A DNA stretch of 64,000 nt from Lentilactobacillus kosonis (lineage in GTDB: Bacteria > Bacillota > Bacilli > Lactobacillales > Lactobacillaceae). The DNA is taken from NCBI RefSeq assembly GCF_003864335.1, contig NZ_BEXA01000002.1, positions 186,001 to 250,000 of the forward strand, read 5' to 3'. The translations under genes and the position numbers were made by a program. The notes beneath the pieces are model-generated. The model did not search any database. It had not been told where the DNA came from and worked only from the letters and a program-made list of their open reading frames with translations. Numbering within the stretch: position 1 is the stretch's first letter; each line of letters begins with the position of its first letter. Positions 51,245 through 61,429 of this stretch are shown here, in pieces.

Positions 51245-51556
51245 GTGAAACTTACAATTACTGATGCAGCAGGCAAGTGGTTTGAAGAAGAAATGGGCCT
51301 TAGTAGTGGTAATGGCGTCCGTTTTTACGGTAAAGTTTATGGAAATACTCCTGTTCATGATGGATTTTCATTAGCCCTAACACGGGATGATCATCCAAAA
51401 GAAGTTTACGCTGAAACGGAAAAGGATGGCGTTACGTACTTTGTTGACCAGGGCGATGAATGGTTCTTTAAAGGGTATGATTTGACGGTTGATTTTGATC
51501 CTGAATTAAGTGATGACGTCACATATCGATATGAGGAAAATGGCGAACTAAACTAG
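51245..51556 (+). CDS. HesB/IscA-like (YneR-type) protein
   Basis: A 103-residue protein of the HesB/YneR-like group (VRFYGKVYGNTPVHDGFSLAL, GDEWFFKGYDLTVDFDP). It lacks the cysteines used by true IscA for Fe-S assembly, so an Fe-S scaffold role is not supported; the function is unknown. I choose the GTG at 51245 because the family starts KLTIT and GGTGG lies at 51232-51236; a TTG at 51230 has no ribosome-binding site. Confidence 0.8.
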   Translation: MKLTITDAAGKWFEEEMGLSSGNGVRFYGKVYGNTPVHDGFSLALTRDDHPKEVYAETEKDGVTYFVDQGDEWFFKGYDLTVDFDPELSDDVTYRYEENGELN

Positions 51557-51570
51557 TTTGTCTGCAACTA

Positions 51571-51609
51571 AAAACGATCCCACACAATAGGTATGGTGAT
51601 CGTTTTTTA
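51571..51609. terminator. Bidirectional terminator between the YneR-type gene and yfhO
   Basis: AAAACGATC (51571-51579) pairs with GATCGTTTT (51598-51606), with A and T tracts on the flanks. The genes are convergent. Confidence 0.85.
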
Positions 51610-51616
51610 TTTATAC

Positions 51617-54233
51617 TTAATAGCGTCGATTAATAATTACTGTAATGCTAACAACCGCGATTAAAGTAATTACGGATAAGGCTATTCCAAAAATTAATCC
51701 TTGAGGTCGATAAGTGAACTCAACTTTTTTAGCCCTATTGGGATTATTAACATACATAAAGGTATTAGCCCATTTGTGAAGCTTAACGGATTGACCGTTA
51801 ATTGTGGCATGCCATCCGGGTTCGTAAGGGATAGACGTAACAATTTGCTTAGAATTATTCTGATCAAATTGAGCCGTAATATGAGTGCTGTTAATTTGAT
51901 GTATTTTAACAGAATCTTTTTTAATTGCTCGCGCCCAATTAGTTAGCTTTTTCTGGTTAAGCTGATAAAATTTAATGTTTGAAAGCCAGATATTTTGTTT
52001 AGTGGTACTCATTTTAATATTAATAGTTTTCGTATGATTGTCCGAGTTACCAATATTAACAATTACCGGATGTTTAAAGGGAGTGAACTGCTTTACTTTC
52101 ACACCATTTGCTGTGATAGAGATATTTCTGACTGGAGTCTGCTCGCTTACCGTCATATATAGTGAGTGGTGAGGTTTAATTTTAATTTCGGCGTTAACGG
52201 ATGCTGGCTTTAATAGTAGCCGCTTATTGATGACGGCATTATTAAAGCTATTAACGGATGATGCATTATTAACAGTAAAGTTATACGGTGTTACTTCAGT
52301 TAGAAGATTACCAGCTAATCCCATACTATTTGCAAGTTGATTCTGATAGTTTATCGGGTCCTCGTTAGTGTATTTAGGATTTGGATCAGTAATTGATGTT
52401 TTAAATACTAATGGAAGTGCATTAGGGTTTTGATAAGTATCCAGAGATTGATTTCTATCAATTAAGTTATATGCTGATAGTTCTGGTCGCGTAGTGTTTA
52501 GGTTAGTTACGGTGTTGAAAATAGTTGTCATATTTTTAGTTGCAATGGATTTTCGTTCATGACGTATTTAAAACTAAGCAATGAATCTGTAAACATGGTT
52601 GGATTGGTATAAACGACAAAAGCGTCGCCATTAGGATTGCCCATATTGCCATAAAACTTCGAAACATTATTTTCAAGAGTCGATGAGAAATTAGAACCAC
52701 CATTGTAGTTTGCAGTTAAAGCGTCGTTTTTAGAACGTTGAAAAGTTTCAGCGATCCGGTAAAATGAGGCGTCGCGTTTATGAAGCATATTAGCTGATTT
52801 ACGAGTGATTTGCGCGAATGTTGAATAGTCACTAGCGCTTAAGTAAGAGATGCTGTTAAGTGAATTAATCAAGTTTAAACTCATTTCGCCACTGACTAAG
52901 ATTAGCATCCCTAGTTGTAGAAGCCTAACCATTGGAATGGTATCTTGAACCACTAATAACCCAATCGTTGCAATCACATAAATTACTCCTAGGATAAAGC
53001 TAGCGGAGTTCAAGTATTCAAATTTTGATAAGTTAAGTGAAATATATAATAAGCCAAGCGTAATAATGCCACTAGTAATTATAAGGGATATTCTATCAAG
53101 TCCTTGATGAATAATTGATAAATAAGCCTTGTACCCTAGTAGAATCATCCAAAACGAGAAGATGTACGCAAATCGGTAAGAATACCAAACGGGTAACTGA
53201 AACGCGTGCCAAAAGATGTCTAACGGATTAAAACACATGGATATTAGGAAGAAAGCTGTTACTCCGATACTTAGTATTCTGTCAATTTTGGCAGTTCGTG
53301 GTGAAATTAAAAAGTAAAATAAAAAGTAAAAATAACTAAACTGGCTACAAAAAGGTTAGGAGTTCCGTTAGGCATTTGTTTAAAATCAAATGATCCATTA
53401 ATAAACTTGCCAATCATGAGTAACGGATTATACTCTAACTTGAATTTAAGTTCATTGGTTGAATATGCAACTTTGGTGTTAAGCAGCGAAATGAACGTGG
53501 GGATTGTGATCCATGCCGACAATAAACCAGCAATGGCGAAATTTATAATGTAACGGAGGATCTGACGTAAATAGTTCGATAATGATTTAGCCAATGGTAT
53601 TGAAAATAACAATACGTATAAGGTGGTGAAGATGGCAATCATGTAAGCCATATAGTAATTTATCATGAGAATGGCTGCCATAGTGATAATGAATAGTGGC
53701 GACCATTTTCTTATCATCAAGGTTTCAATGCCAAGAAAAATTAGGGGGAGCAAGATCACGGCATCCAACCATAATAAGTTAAGTTGGTTAGCAACCATCC
53801 AGCCCATCAAAGCATAGGACACTGAAAAAGTAATAACTGATAATGATGATTCCTTAAACCGATGAACTAACAAGATACTAAAAGTTAGACCAGCTAGGGA
53901 GTACTTTAAAATGGTCATAATCCCAACGGCTGCAGGGAGCAATTTGATTGGGAATAATAAAAGTAACAAATTAAGGGGACTCATTAAATAGTAGCTCCAA
54001 GTCCCAAACATATTACCGCCCAATGCCTTTTGAAAACTATAAAGGATTGATGACGGATCGTTAGTCATGGCGTTTTTGAAAAACGCGTAAAAATCAACGT
54101 ATTGTTGTCCAAGATCAACTGTCAAAACGGATGAGTTACCAAAGGGTGCAAATGATCTAAAGATAAAATATCCGGAAACAATTAACAATGGAATGAGAAA
54201 ACTGAATAGATAAACTAGTTTTTTTGATTTCAT
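51617..54233 (-). CDS. yfhO: YfhO-family polytopic membrane protein (two frameshifts)
   Basis: A GT-C-fold glycosyltransferase-like membrane protein with about 12 helices (YLFSFLIPLLIVSGYF; GNMFGTWSYYLMSPLNLLL; LNLLWLDAVILLPL), a large extracytoplasmic C-terminal domain and a final helix. In B. subtilis YfhO works with CsbB to decorate lipoteichoic acid; no csbB is visible here. I start at the ATG at 54233 with AAGGA upstream. One base is missing near 53316-53319 and another in the T5 run 52533-52537; repair of both yields 872 residues, normal for the family. It is a single gene. Confidence 0.88.
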
Positions 54234-54358
54234 AATGCCGTCCTTTATACTTATTAACATTTGCTAGAATAGCATAAATTAGTTAAAGATTGTGTAAGCA
54301 TTCTAGTTTTTAAGGTGTAATTCTGATAGAATTAAGCCTATGCAAGGAGTTAAGAATA

Positions 54359-56407
54359 TTGAAATTATTTAAAGGTAAGTCATCAAAAAATAAAAAGTTC
54401 CAAAACGGCTTCACTACCGTTTCGAATTAATGTAATTTTTGCGGTAGTTGGGGTCTTATTTATTGCTTTATTGACGCAGTTAGCTTATTTACAAGTATTA
54501 CAAGGAACCAAGTTTAAGGCTGAGGTTAATCGAAATGATACCACCGTGGTGTCTGGAAATGTCCAGCGGGGGATGATTTACGATTCGACTGGTAAAGTGT
54601 TGGTTGGAAATTCTGCTCATCAAGCCATTACTTATACTAAAAGCGTTAACGAGCTTTCAAGTGATATTTATCAAACAGCAACTTCTTTAGGAAAGTACGT
54701 TAAAGTACCGACTGATTCACTTACTGATCGTCAATTAGCAGATTATTATTTAGCTAATAATGATAATTTAAAAGATGTGTTAGCTAAGATTCCAAATAGT
54801 GCTCAGTATAGTTCTGATGCAAGATATGATAAAGCACTTGAATATGTACAAAGTCACAATCTTCACTTTACTACTGCTGAAAAAAATGCTGCCGAAATTT
54901 ATGCTAAGATGAGTGGCGCATACCAGTTATCAACGATTAATATTAAAAATAGTGGGGTTACTAGTGGTGAAATTGCCCGAGTCGGAGAACACTTGTCAGA
55001 GCTTCAAGGAATCAACATTGGAACTAGTTGGAGCCGAAATTATCCAGACGGGCAATCAATTCAAGGCTTAACGGGGACGGTTTCAACGGAAAAAGCTGGT
55101 TTACCTGCTGATGAAGTTAACCAATTACTTGCAAAGGGTTACTCAAGAAATGATCAGGTTGGCCAAAGCTATCTTGAACAAAAGTATGAACCCGTACTAA
55201 GTGGTTCAAAATCTCAAACTCAAGTTTATTTAAATAGTCAAAATAAGATCACTAAAGAAGTTAAAAAGTACGGTGGTCAAAAAGGTGATAATTTACAACT
55301 AACGATCAATGCTAATTTCCAAAAGAAATTGTCTGCACTAGTTAAATCTGCTGAAGAAGGCGCTGGTGGTTATTCAACTGGAACATACGCTGTTGTCATG
55401 AACCCTAAGAATGGAGCGATTTATGGGATGGCTGGGGTTGATCGAAACCCTGAAACTCAAAAATCACAAGTAACGATTTAGGTAATATTAACAGTTCAAT
55501 TGTTATGGGTTCTGTAGTTAAGGGAGCCATGGTTTCTGGTGCATTACAAGATGGTGTAATTACCCCTAATAATAGTGTGTTAGTTGATAAACCAATTAAC
55601 ATTGGGGGAGTCACAAAGTCTTCGTGGTTTAATAAGAAGGGAGCTGCCGATATTGCGGTTGATGCTGCTGGCGCCCTAGAAGTTTCTTCTAACTCGTACA
55701 TGATGCAATTAGCGATGAAAGAAGCTCACTTTAACTACGTTGATGGTGGTGCCTTAACTATGAGCCCATCAATCTTTACTAAGATGAGATATAATTTCTC
55801 TCAGTTTGGGCTAGGAATTAAGACTGGAATTGATATTCCAGGTGAGACTACTGGTTTGAAAGGTAAGAGTGACTTTGCACATATCGGGTCAGCATTAGAT
55901 TTGTCATTTGGTAACTACGATGCCTATACAACAATGCAAGTTGCTCAGTACATGTCAACGATTGCCAATGGTGGTTACAGAATTCAACCACACATTGTCT
56001 CAGCAGTTAGAGGAACCAAGAGCAATGGGAAGATGGGGGCTATCAAAGATACGGTCACCCCTAATGTATTGAATTACGTAAGTATGACTCCTGCTCAACG
56101 CGCGCTTGTAAAGCGTGGCTTGTATCAAGTTGTTCACGGAAGCAACCAATACAAGACTGGTGGCCAGTTGTCATCAATTAAACCAGAAATTTCTGCAAAG
56201 ACTGGTACTGCTCAAACATTCTACAATGGTAGTGAAACCGTTACTTTGAGTTTGGCGTCGTTTGCTCCATCTAAAGATCCTCAAGTAGTAGTTGCTTTGG
56301 CAATGCCTAACTTGGGTGTTGATGCTGAGAGTAATAACATGCAATTAGCTAAACAAATTTACGCTGCATACTGGTCAACAGTGCAGTCTAAATCAACTGT
56401 TAAGTAA
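54359..56407 (+). CDS. pbpA: Class B penicillin-binding protein, PbpA-like (two frameshifts)
   Basis: A monofunctional transpeptidase for elongation-type wall synthesis. It starts with TTG 54359 after AAGGAG at 54344-54349. One membrane helix (VIFAVVGVLFIALLTQL) precedes the dimerisation domain; the transpeptidase domain has SVVK in GSVVKGAM, SSN and KTGTA. One base too many sits between 54392 and 54402 (most likely in the A5 run 54392-54396), and one A is missing in the A5 run 55459-55463. Repair gives 682 residues. The order pbpA-rpmG-yqgN-gluP-yqgQ-glcK matches B. subtilis, supporting PBP2A. Confidence 0.9.
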
Positions 56408-56518
56408 AATTACTTAACATTTATCTATATAATGCTAGTAATTTCTTCAATTTGATGATAGAATATCAAGAGTTAAGGTTATTATTAGCCATATAAAAAA
56501 GTTTGGAGGTTATATTCC

Positions 56519-56668
56519 ATGCGAGTACACATTACTATGGAATGTACTGAATGCCGCGAACGCACATACTTATCAAGCAAGAACCGTCGTAACAACCCAG
56601 ACCGTTTGGAGCTTAACAAGTATTGCCCTCGTGACCGTAAAGTTACATTACATCGCGAAACTAAGTAA
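56519..56668 (+). CDS. rpmG: 50S ribosomal protein L33
   Basis: A 49-residue ribosomal protein beginning [18 protein letters not shown] and ending [19 protein letters not shown] precedes the ATG. It has three cysteines (C9, C12, C36), short of the four needed for a complete zinc ribbon. A terminator follows directly. Confidence 0.97.
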   Translation: MRVHITMECTECRERTYLSSKNRRNNPDRLELNKYCPRDRKVTLHRETK

Positions 56669-56695
56669 GGTTTGGGTGGTTACCCAAACCTTTTT
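56669..56695 (+). terminator. Terminator of rpmG
   Basis: GGTTTGGGT (56669-56677) pairs with ACCCAAACC (56682-56690), loop GGTT, followed by five T. The stem begins right at the stop codon. Confidence 0.93.
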
Positions 56696-56763
56696 ATTTT
56701 GCTCTAATTATGTTTAATAAGATCTATATGGAATTACTAAGTAATAAAAGTTGGGGTGGTTAA

Positions 56764-57303
56764 ATGAAAAAATCTGATATTCGCAAAGCGGTTTTTCCGT
56801 TACTATCAAAGTATGTTAAGACAAGTGATGGTAAAAGCAATGCACAGGCACTCTATCAACAGCTGTTTCAGTCGTCACTATTCAAAGATAGTCAGACAAT
56901 TGGAGTTACTTTAAGCATGGATGGTGAACTTGATACGCAACCAATTATTGATCAAATTCAACAGTTAGGTAAACAAGTTATTGTGCCAAGAACATTGCCA
57001 GAATTCAAAATGGAGTTTGTCGAGCTTAATGACCAAACTGAATTAGAAACTACCAAGTTTGGAGTTCGTGAGCCGACTAATGGGCAAGTAATTACATCAG
57101 ACAAGATTGACTTGATTATCGTCCCAGGGGTAGCCTTCACGCCTAAGGGCGAGCGGGTAGGGTTTGGTGCTGGTTTTTATGATCGATACCTAAAATCATT
57201 TCAAGGGGCAACAATCACTCTTGCGCTAAAGCCCCAATATTTTCCAGTTGCAAAGTGGGATGTTACCGATTATGATGTTTTGATTGGAAATATTTATCAT
57301 TAA
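56764..57303 (+). CDS. yqgN: 5-formyltetrahydrofolate cyclo-ligase
   Basis: A 179-residue enzyme returning 5-formyl-THF to the folate pool as 5,10-methenyl-THF using ATP. It has an N-terminal Lys (MKKSDIRK), the VPGVAFTPKGERVGFGAGFYDRYL motif and KPQYF near the end. GGGGTGG precedes the ATG. It sits upstream of the rhomboid gene, as in B. subtilis. Confidence 0.94.
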   Translation: MKKSDIRKAVFPLLSKYVKTSDGKSNAQALYQQLFQSSLFKDSQTIGVTLSMDGELDTQPIIDQIQQLGKQVIVPRTLPEFKMEFVELNDQTELETTKFGVREPTNGQVITSDKIDLIIVPGVAFTPKGERVGFGAGFYDRYLKSFQGATITLALKPQYFPVAKWDVTDYDVLIGNIYH

Positions 57304-57316
57304 AGGGAGATTAATC

Positions 57317-57973
57317 TTGATAAGACAAAAACCGTTTGTTACCTATGTTCTATTAGCAATCATGGTCTTGGTATTTGGCGTCATGACACTTAGTGGGGGA
57401 ACTCAAAATCCACTAGTGCTAGTTCAATTTGGAGCCAAATATAATCCGTTGATTGTTGAAGGACAGTACTGGCGCTTTATTACGCCGATTTTTATTCATA
57501 TAGGATTTACTCATATTCTGATGAATGGAATTACGTTGTATTTTATTGGTCAATATGTGGAAAAAATTTTCGGGCACACGAGATTTTTGATAATTTTTTT
57601 ACTTTCTGGAGTGGTTGGAAATTTCGCAAGTTTTGCGTTTAGTGATGGCATCTCTGCAGGGGCAAGCACCGCTATATTTGGACTGTTTGGAGCGTTTTTA
57701 ATGTTAGGGGAAAGTTTCCAGGATAACCCTATGATTGTTTCGTTGGCAAGGACGTTTTTACTGTTTATTGTATTGAATATTGCGATGGATTTATTTGTCT
57801 CAGGTATCGATATTGCTGGACACATTGGAGGCCTAGTTGCCGGCTTCTTAAGCGCATACATTGTTGGCGTCAATTTTGGAAAAGTTGCCTCAATTAAACG
57901 GATTATTTCAGGAATAATGTTATTATTTGTGGCAGGAGCAATTTTATACCTAGGTTTTAGCAAAAATATGTAA
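57317..57973 (+). CDS. gluP: Rhomboid-family intramembrane serine protease
   Basis: A 218-residue membrane protease with about six helices. The catalytic Ser lies in AGASTAIFG (usual GxSG is here GAST) and the His in AGHIGGLVAG; HIGFTHILMN matches the early His/Asn region. It is shorter than B. subtilis GluP because the N- and C-terminal extensions are absent. I start at TTG 57317 with AGGGAGA upstream; the in-frame ATG 57284 lies in the previous gene. Confidence 0.9.
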   Translation: MIRQKPFVTYVLLAIMVLVFGVMTLSGGTQNPLVLVQFGAKYNPLIVEGQYWRFITPIFIHIGFTHILMNGITLYFIGQYVEKIFGHTRFLIIFLLSGVVGNFASFAFSDGISAGASTAIFGLFGAFLMLGESFQDNPMIVSLARTFLLFIVLNIAMDLFVSGIDIAGHIGGLVAGFLSAYIVGVNFGKVASIKRIISGIMLLFVAGAILYLGFSKNM

Positions 57974-58017
57974 AAAATTTACGAATTTCAAAGAAATTTT
58001 GATTAGGATGTGAGATA

Positions 58018-58230
58018 ATGAAAACGCTATATGATGTTCAACAGCTTCTAAAAAAGTTCGATATTTACGTTTACGTTGGAAAAAGAATTTGGGATATTGA
58101 AGTTATGGCGTTAGAACTCGACCATCTGCATGAAGCCAAACTTATTTCTCAAAATGATTTTTTGCACGCCAAAATGGTTTTGACTCGCGAACATCGTGTG
58201 GAGGAGCAAAAACAAGATAAAGATATCTAG
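58018..58230 (+). CDS. yqgQ: YqgQ-family (DUF910) protein
   Basis: A 70-residue helical cytoplasmic protein (MKTLYDVQQLLKKFDIYVY) of the DUF910 family. The function is unknown. It almost always lies just upstream of glcK, as here, 12 bases away, which suggests a link to glucokinase. Confidence 0.93.
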   Translation: MKTLYDVQQLLKKFDIYVYVGKRIWDIEVMALELDHLHEAKLISQNDFLHAKMVLTREHRVEEQKQDKDI

Positions 58231-58242
58231 GAGGAAGTAAGC

Positions 58243-59211
58243 ATGGCAAAGAAATTGATTGGAATCGATTTAGGGGGAACCACCACAAAATTTGCTTTTC
58301 TTGATGAACAAGGAACCGTTCTTTCCAAATGGAGAATTCCAACTGACATTAGTGATGAAGGTGCACACATTGTTCCTAACATGATTAAATCCATTGAAAG
58401 TCAAATGAGAAGAGAAGATTATAATTCGGATGACTTTATTGGAATTGGAATGGGGACTCCAGGAACAGTTAACCGTGATGAAGGAACCGTGGTTGGTGCA
58501 TATAATCTGAACTGGAAAGAAGTGCAACCGGTTCGTCAGCAAATTAGTAGTGCGTTAAATTTGCCAATCTTTATCGATAATGATGCCAACTGTGCTGCGC
58601 TTGGTGAATTTTGGAAGGGTGCTGGTGACACGGCCGATGATGTGGTCTTTGTGACCTTAGGTACTGGTGTTGGTGGTGGTGTCGTTGTTGATGGCCACTT
58701 AGCCCACGGAATTAATGGTAGTGCTGGTGAAATTGGTCATATCTGTGTTGAAAAGAACGGATTCCAATGTACTTGTGGAAAACGGGGCTGTTTGGAACAA
58801 TACGCGTCAGCAACTGGGGTTGTTAACGTTGCTAAGGAGACAGCAGCTGGTTTTACTGGTCATTCAAGAATTAAAGAATTGATCGATAATGATGAAGATA
58901 TTACTTCAAAGCTAATTTTCTTCTTAGCAGATAATGGTGATATCTTAGCTAACCAAATCGTTAACCGGGTATGTGCTTACTTAGGACTAGCTCTTTCCCA
59001 CATTGGTAATATTTTGAATCCAGAAAATATTATTATTGGTGGAGGAGTTTCTAATGCCGGCAATACTTTGTTGCAACCTACTACGAGATCGTTTCAAGAA
59101 AATGCCTTTCCATCTGTTCGAGATTCAACTAGACTAAAATTAGCTCAATTGGGTAATGATGCCGGAGTTATTGGTGCCGCTTCATTAGCTTTACAAATGA
59201 AATCAATGTAA
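58243..59211 (+). CDS. glcK: Glucokinase (ROK family)
   Basis: A 322-residue kinase that phosphorylates glucose. It has an ATP-binding IGIDLGGTTTKFA near the N-terminus, the sugar-binding IDNDANCAALGE, the ROK zinc motif CTCGKRGCLEQYAS preceded by EIGHICVE, and GGGVSNAG near the end. GGAGG precedes the ATG. It is followed by a rhodanese gene. Confidence 0.96.
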   Translation: MAKKLIGIDLGGTTTKFAFLDEQGTVLSKWRIPTDISDEGAHIVPNMIKSIESQMRREDYNSDDFIGIGMGTPGTVNRDEGTVVGAYNLNWKEVQPVRQQISSALNLPIFIDNDANCAALGEFWKGAGDTADDVVFVTLGTGVGGGVVVDGHLAHGINGSAGEIGHICVEKNGFQCTCGKRGCLEQYASATGVVNVAKETAAGFTGHSRIKELIDNDEDITSKLIFFLADNGDILANQIVNRVCAYLGLALSHIGNILNPENIIIGGGVSNAGNTLLQPTTRSFQENAFPSVRDSTRLKLAQLGNDAGVIGAASLALQMKSM

Positions 59212-59236
59212 AAATTTAGAAGGAGTGAAGTAACAA

Positions 59237-59650
59237 GTGGATATTGCTGCAATAAGTGGAAGTTTAGTATCGTGGATTGTGTTGGTGGTATTATTACTAG
59301 CTTGGTTTGGATATTATACTTTTCAAAATTATCGAGTTCGGCAAGTGGCTACATATTTATCGAACGAAGAGTTTAGAAAGGGTATGCGTCGGGCTCAAGT
59401 AATTGATCTACGAGAAAGAAATAACTTTAAAAATGGCCATATTCTTGGTGCTAGAAGCCTACCTTATTCGACAATTCGTAGCTTTTACTCTCAACTTAGA
59501 CCTGATTTACCAGTTTATATGTATGATCAAGGAAGAACTGTTAGTAAGCGGGCCGCTATGCTTTTAAGCAAAAAAGGTTATAAAAATCTTTATATCTTGA
59601 AGACCGGTTACCAAAACTGGGATGGAAAAGAGAAAAAGGATGAAATCTAA
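59237..59650 (+). CDS. Membrane-anchored rhodanese-like protein
   Basis: A 137-residue protein with one N-terminal membrane helix (LVSWIVLVVLLLAWFGYYTF) and a cytoplasmic rhodanese domain (VIDLRERNNFKNGHILGARSLPYS). The usual active-site Cys position holds Asp in YMYDQGRTV, so sulfurtransferase activity is doubtful. It starts with GTG 59237 after GGAG and ends the pbpA-glcK cluster. Confidence 0.88.
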   Translation: MDIAAISGSLVSWIVLVVLLLAWFGYYTFQNYRVRQVATYLSNEEFRKGMRRAQVIDLRERNNFKNGHILGARSLPYSTIRSFYSQLRPDLPVYMYDQGRTVSKRAAMLLSKKGYKNLYILKTGYQNWDGKEKKDEI

Positions 59651-59692
59651 AAAATGGGTTAAAACATTTACTGTTTTAACCCATTTTTTTTA
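59651..59692. terminator. Bidirectional terminator after the rhodanese gene
   Basis: A 16-bp perfect stem (59651-59666 with 59672-59687), loop TTTAC, with A/T tracts. It separates the convergent rhodanese and DUF3042 genes. Confidence 0.94.
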
Positions 59693-59707
59693 ATTTTAGC
59701 TTAACAA

Positions 59708-59884
59708 TTAGCCTTGGTGAGAAGACCGACTTTTACGCATTGCTTTTCTACGGTTATCATCGAACCGTTCTTCTTCTTCTTCAATGGGATCGACTACGGT
59801 CTTTTTAAAAGTGAAAAGACCACTGAATAGTGCGGCTAATGTTGCAAGAATACCTACGAATAGGCCACCTGTAAATTTTTTCAT
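59708..59884 (-). CDS. DUF3042-family small membrane protein
   Basis: A 58-residue protein with one N-terminal membrane helix (GGLFVGILATLAALFSGLF), then FKKTVVDPIEEEEERFDDNRRKAMRKS. This matches the DUF3042 family found mainly in lactobacilli; the function is unknown. The ATG at 59884 follows AGGGGG on the minus strand. It is convergent with the rhodanese gene and divergent from miaA. Confidence 0.88.
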   Translation of the reverse strand: MKKFTGGLFVGILATLAALFSGLFTFKKTVVDPIEEEEERFDDNRRKAMRKSRSSHQG

Positions 59885-60010
59885 TATGATTGCCCCCTTT
59901 TCTTAGTTTATAATTATATTATGCTTGATTTACACCTAATTATCTAGTTAATTGTTTTAATTCCTATGGATAGAATAGAGAAATTAATCATAGAAATGGA
60001 GAATATAAAG

Positions 60011-60931
60011 ATGCACAAAGTTTTGGCAATCGTGGGGCCAACGGCTGTTGGTAAAACCAAATTATCGATTGAATTAGCAAAACAAATGAACGGCGAAATT
60101 ATTTCCGGCGATTCAATGCAGGTCTATCGCGGTTTAGATATTGGGACTGCTAAGGTTACCACAGAGGAAATGCACGGCATTCCACATCATTTGATTAATA
60201 TTTGTGATGTAACCGAACGCTACACCGTCGCCAGATTTGTTAAGGACGCGATTGCGGCAATTAATCAGATCGAAGCAGCTGGGAAAGTTCCGATTATCGC
60301 TGGGGGTACAGGGTTTTACCTTCAGGCATTGGAACAAGGACTAAATCTTGGTGGTAATCAAGAAATGGATGAGTCACCAATTAGACAAGAATTACTCACA
60401 AAGGCGACAGAAATTGGTAATGAGGCCATGCATGACTGGCTAACTGAAGTTGACCCCCACGCGGCTGCTAAAATTCCGGCTACCAATCAACGGCGGGTTA
60501 TTCGAGCTTTAGAGGTTTACCTCCAAACAGGTAACCGATTCTCAGAACAAGTTAATAACGACTCTGATTTGGATTTTAAATATATCACCCTAACTACGGA
60601 TCGTAACTTGTTGTATGACAGAATTAATCAACGAGTGGACGTAATGGTCACTAAGGGGCTATTTAAGGAAGCTAGGTGGCTATTTGATCAAGGCGGTAGA
60701 AAATTACCCGCAAGCCAAGGTATTGGCTATCATGAGCTATTTGATTACTTTGAAAATCAAATCACGAAGGATGAAGCAATTGACAAAGTCAAACAGGATT
60801 CACGGCACTATGCCAAACGGCAACTAACTTGGTTTCGAAATAAGGTAGATTCAAATTGGTATGATTTAGTTCAACAAAAAAATTCGGTATCCGAAATAGT
60901 TGAGGATGCTTCAAAGTGGCTGCAGGAGTAG
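60011..60931 (+). CDS. miaA: tRNA dimethylallyltransferase MiaA
   Basis: MiaA adds a dimethylallyl group to A37 of tRNAs reading UNN codons. It has the P-loop GPTAVGKT, ISGDSMQVYRGLDIGTAK, PIIAGGTGFYLQAL and KRQLTWFR. I take the ATG at 60011 (306 residues) with GGAG at 59998-60001; an in-frame ATG at 59966 would add 15 atypical residues. It precedes glnRA. No hfq gene follows it. Confidence 0.95.
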   Translation: MHKVLAIVGPTAVGKTKLSIELAKQMNGEIISGDSMQVYRGLDIGTAKVTTEEMHGIPHHLINICDVTERYTVARFVKDAIAAINQIEAAGKVPIIAGGTGFYLQALEQGLNLGGNQEMDESPIRQELLTKATEIGNEAMHDWLTEVDPHAAAKIPATNQRRVIRALEVYLQTGNRFSEQVNNDSDLDFKYITLTTDRNLLYDRINQRVDVMVTKGLFKEARWLFDQGGRKLPASQGIGYHELFDYFENQITKDEAIDKVKQDSRHYAKRQLTWFRNKVDSNWYDLVQQKNSVSEIVEDASKWLQE

Positions 60932-60942
60932 CTTTTTGGATA

Positions 60943-60994
60943 TGTGATGTTTTGTGACATATGAGGTTGACTATTAGCTTGTAAATGATATTAT
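60943..60994 (+). promoter_or_regulatory. GlnR operator and glnRA promoter
   Basis: TGTGA-N7-TGACA at 60943-60959 fits the GlnR/TnrA consensus TGTNA-N7-TNACA exactly. It lies just upstream of -35 TTGACT (60967-60972) and -10 TATTAT (60989-60994, 16-base spacer). This layout is the known autoregulated glnRA promoter. Confidence 0.92.
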
Positions 60995-61021
60995 TAAACT
61001 AAGTTTTGTTGGAGGTGAAAA

Positions 61022-61405
61022 ATGTCTGAGAAGGAATTACGGCGGTCTTTATCTGTACTGCCTATTGGAACAGTTATGAAGCTAACTGATTTATCAGCTA
61101 GACAGATTCGTTACTATGAGGAACAAGAGCTTGTATTACCAGACCGAAATGATGGTAATCGCCGAATGTACTCATTGAACGATATTGATCGAATCCTTGA
61201 AATTAAGGACTACCTTGATGAAGGTTTAAATATTTCTGGAATTAAGGAAGTATACAAAAAACAGCGGTTGCTTGAAGAAGAGAAGAAAAATCATCAAGAT
61301 AAGCAACTTACTGATAGTGATGTCCGGAGAATTTTGGAAGATGAATTTCTACATATTAGTGGACTAATGCCACCTTCTTCCACATTTAATAACCAAAAAC
61401 TTTAA
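61022..61405 (+). CDS. glnR: MerR-family nitrogen regulator GlnR
   Basis: A 127-residue repressor of nitrogen-assimilation genes. The MerR-type helix-turn-helix is MKLTDLSARQIRYYEEQ, followed by a dimerisation helix and the C-terminal tail that senses feedback-inhibited glutamine synthetase. GGAGGTG precedes the ATG, and its operator lies upstream. It forms an operon with glnA. Confidence 0.96.
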   Translation: MSEKELRRSLSVLPIGTVMKLTDLSARQIRYYEEQELVLPDRNDGNRRMYSLNDIDRILEIKDYLDEGLNISGIKEVYKKQRLLEEEKKNHQDKQLTDSDVRRILEDEFLHISGLMPPSSTFNNQKL

Positions 61406-61429
61406 TTTATAGATAGGGGATTGATCAGG

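Noticed and set aside
2983-56407. Calling the frameshifted genes pseudogenes or decayed genes
   Set aside because: Most are essential, the remaining sequence shows intact motifs and normal codon use, and each needs only one or two bases in an A/T run to be whole.
57550-57963. A 137-codon open frame on the minus strand inside gluP
   Set aside because: It mirrors the hydrophobic codons of gluP, has no ribosome-binding site and encodes a low-complexity Asn/Ile/Pro-rich product.
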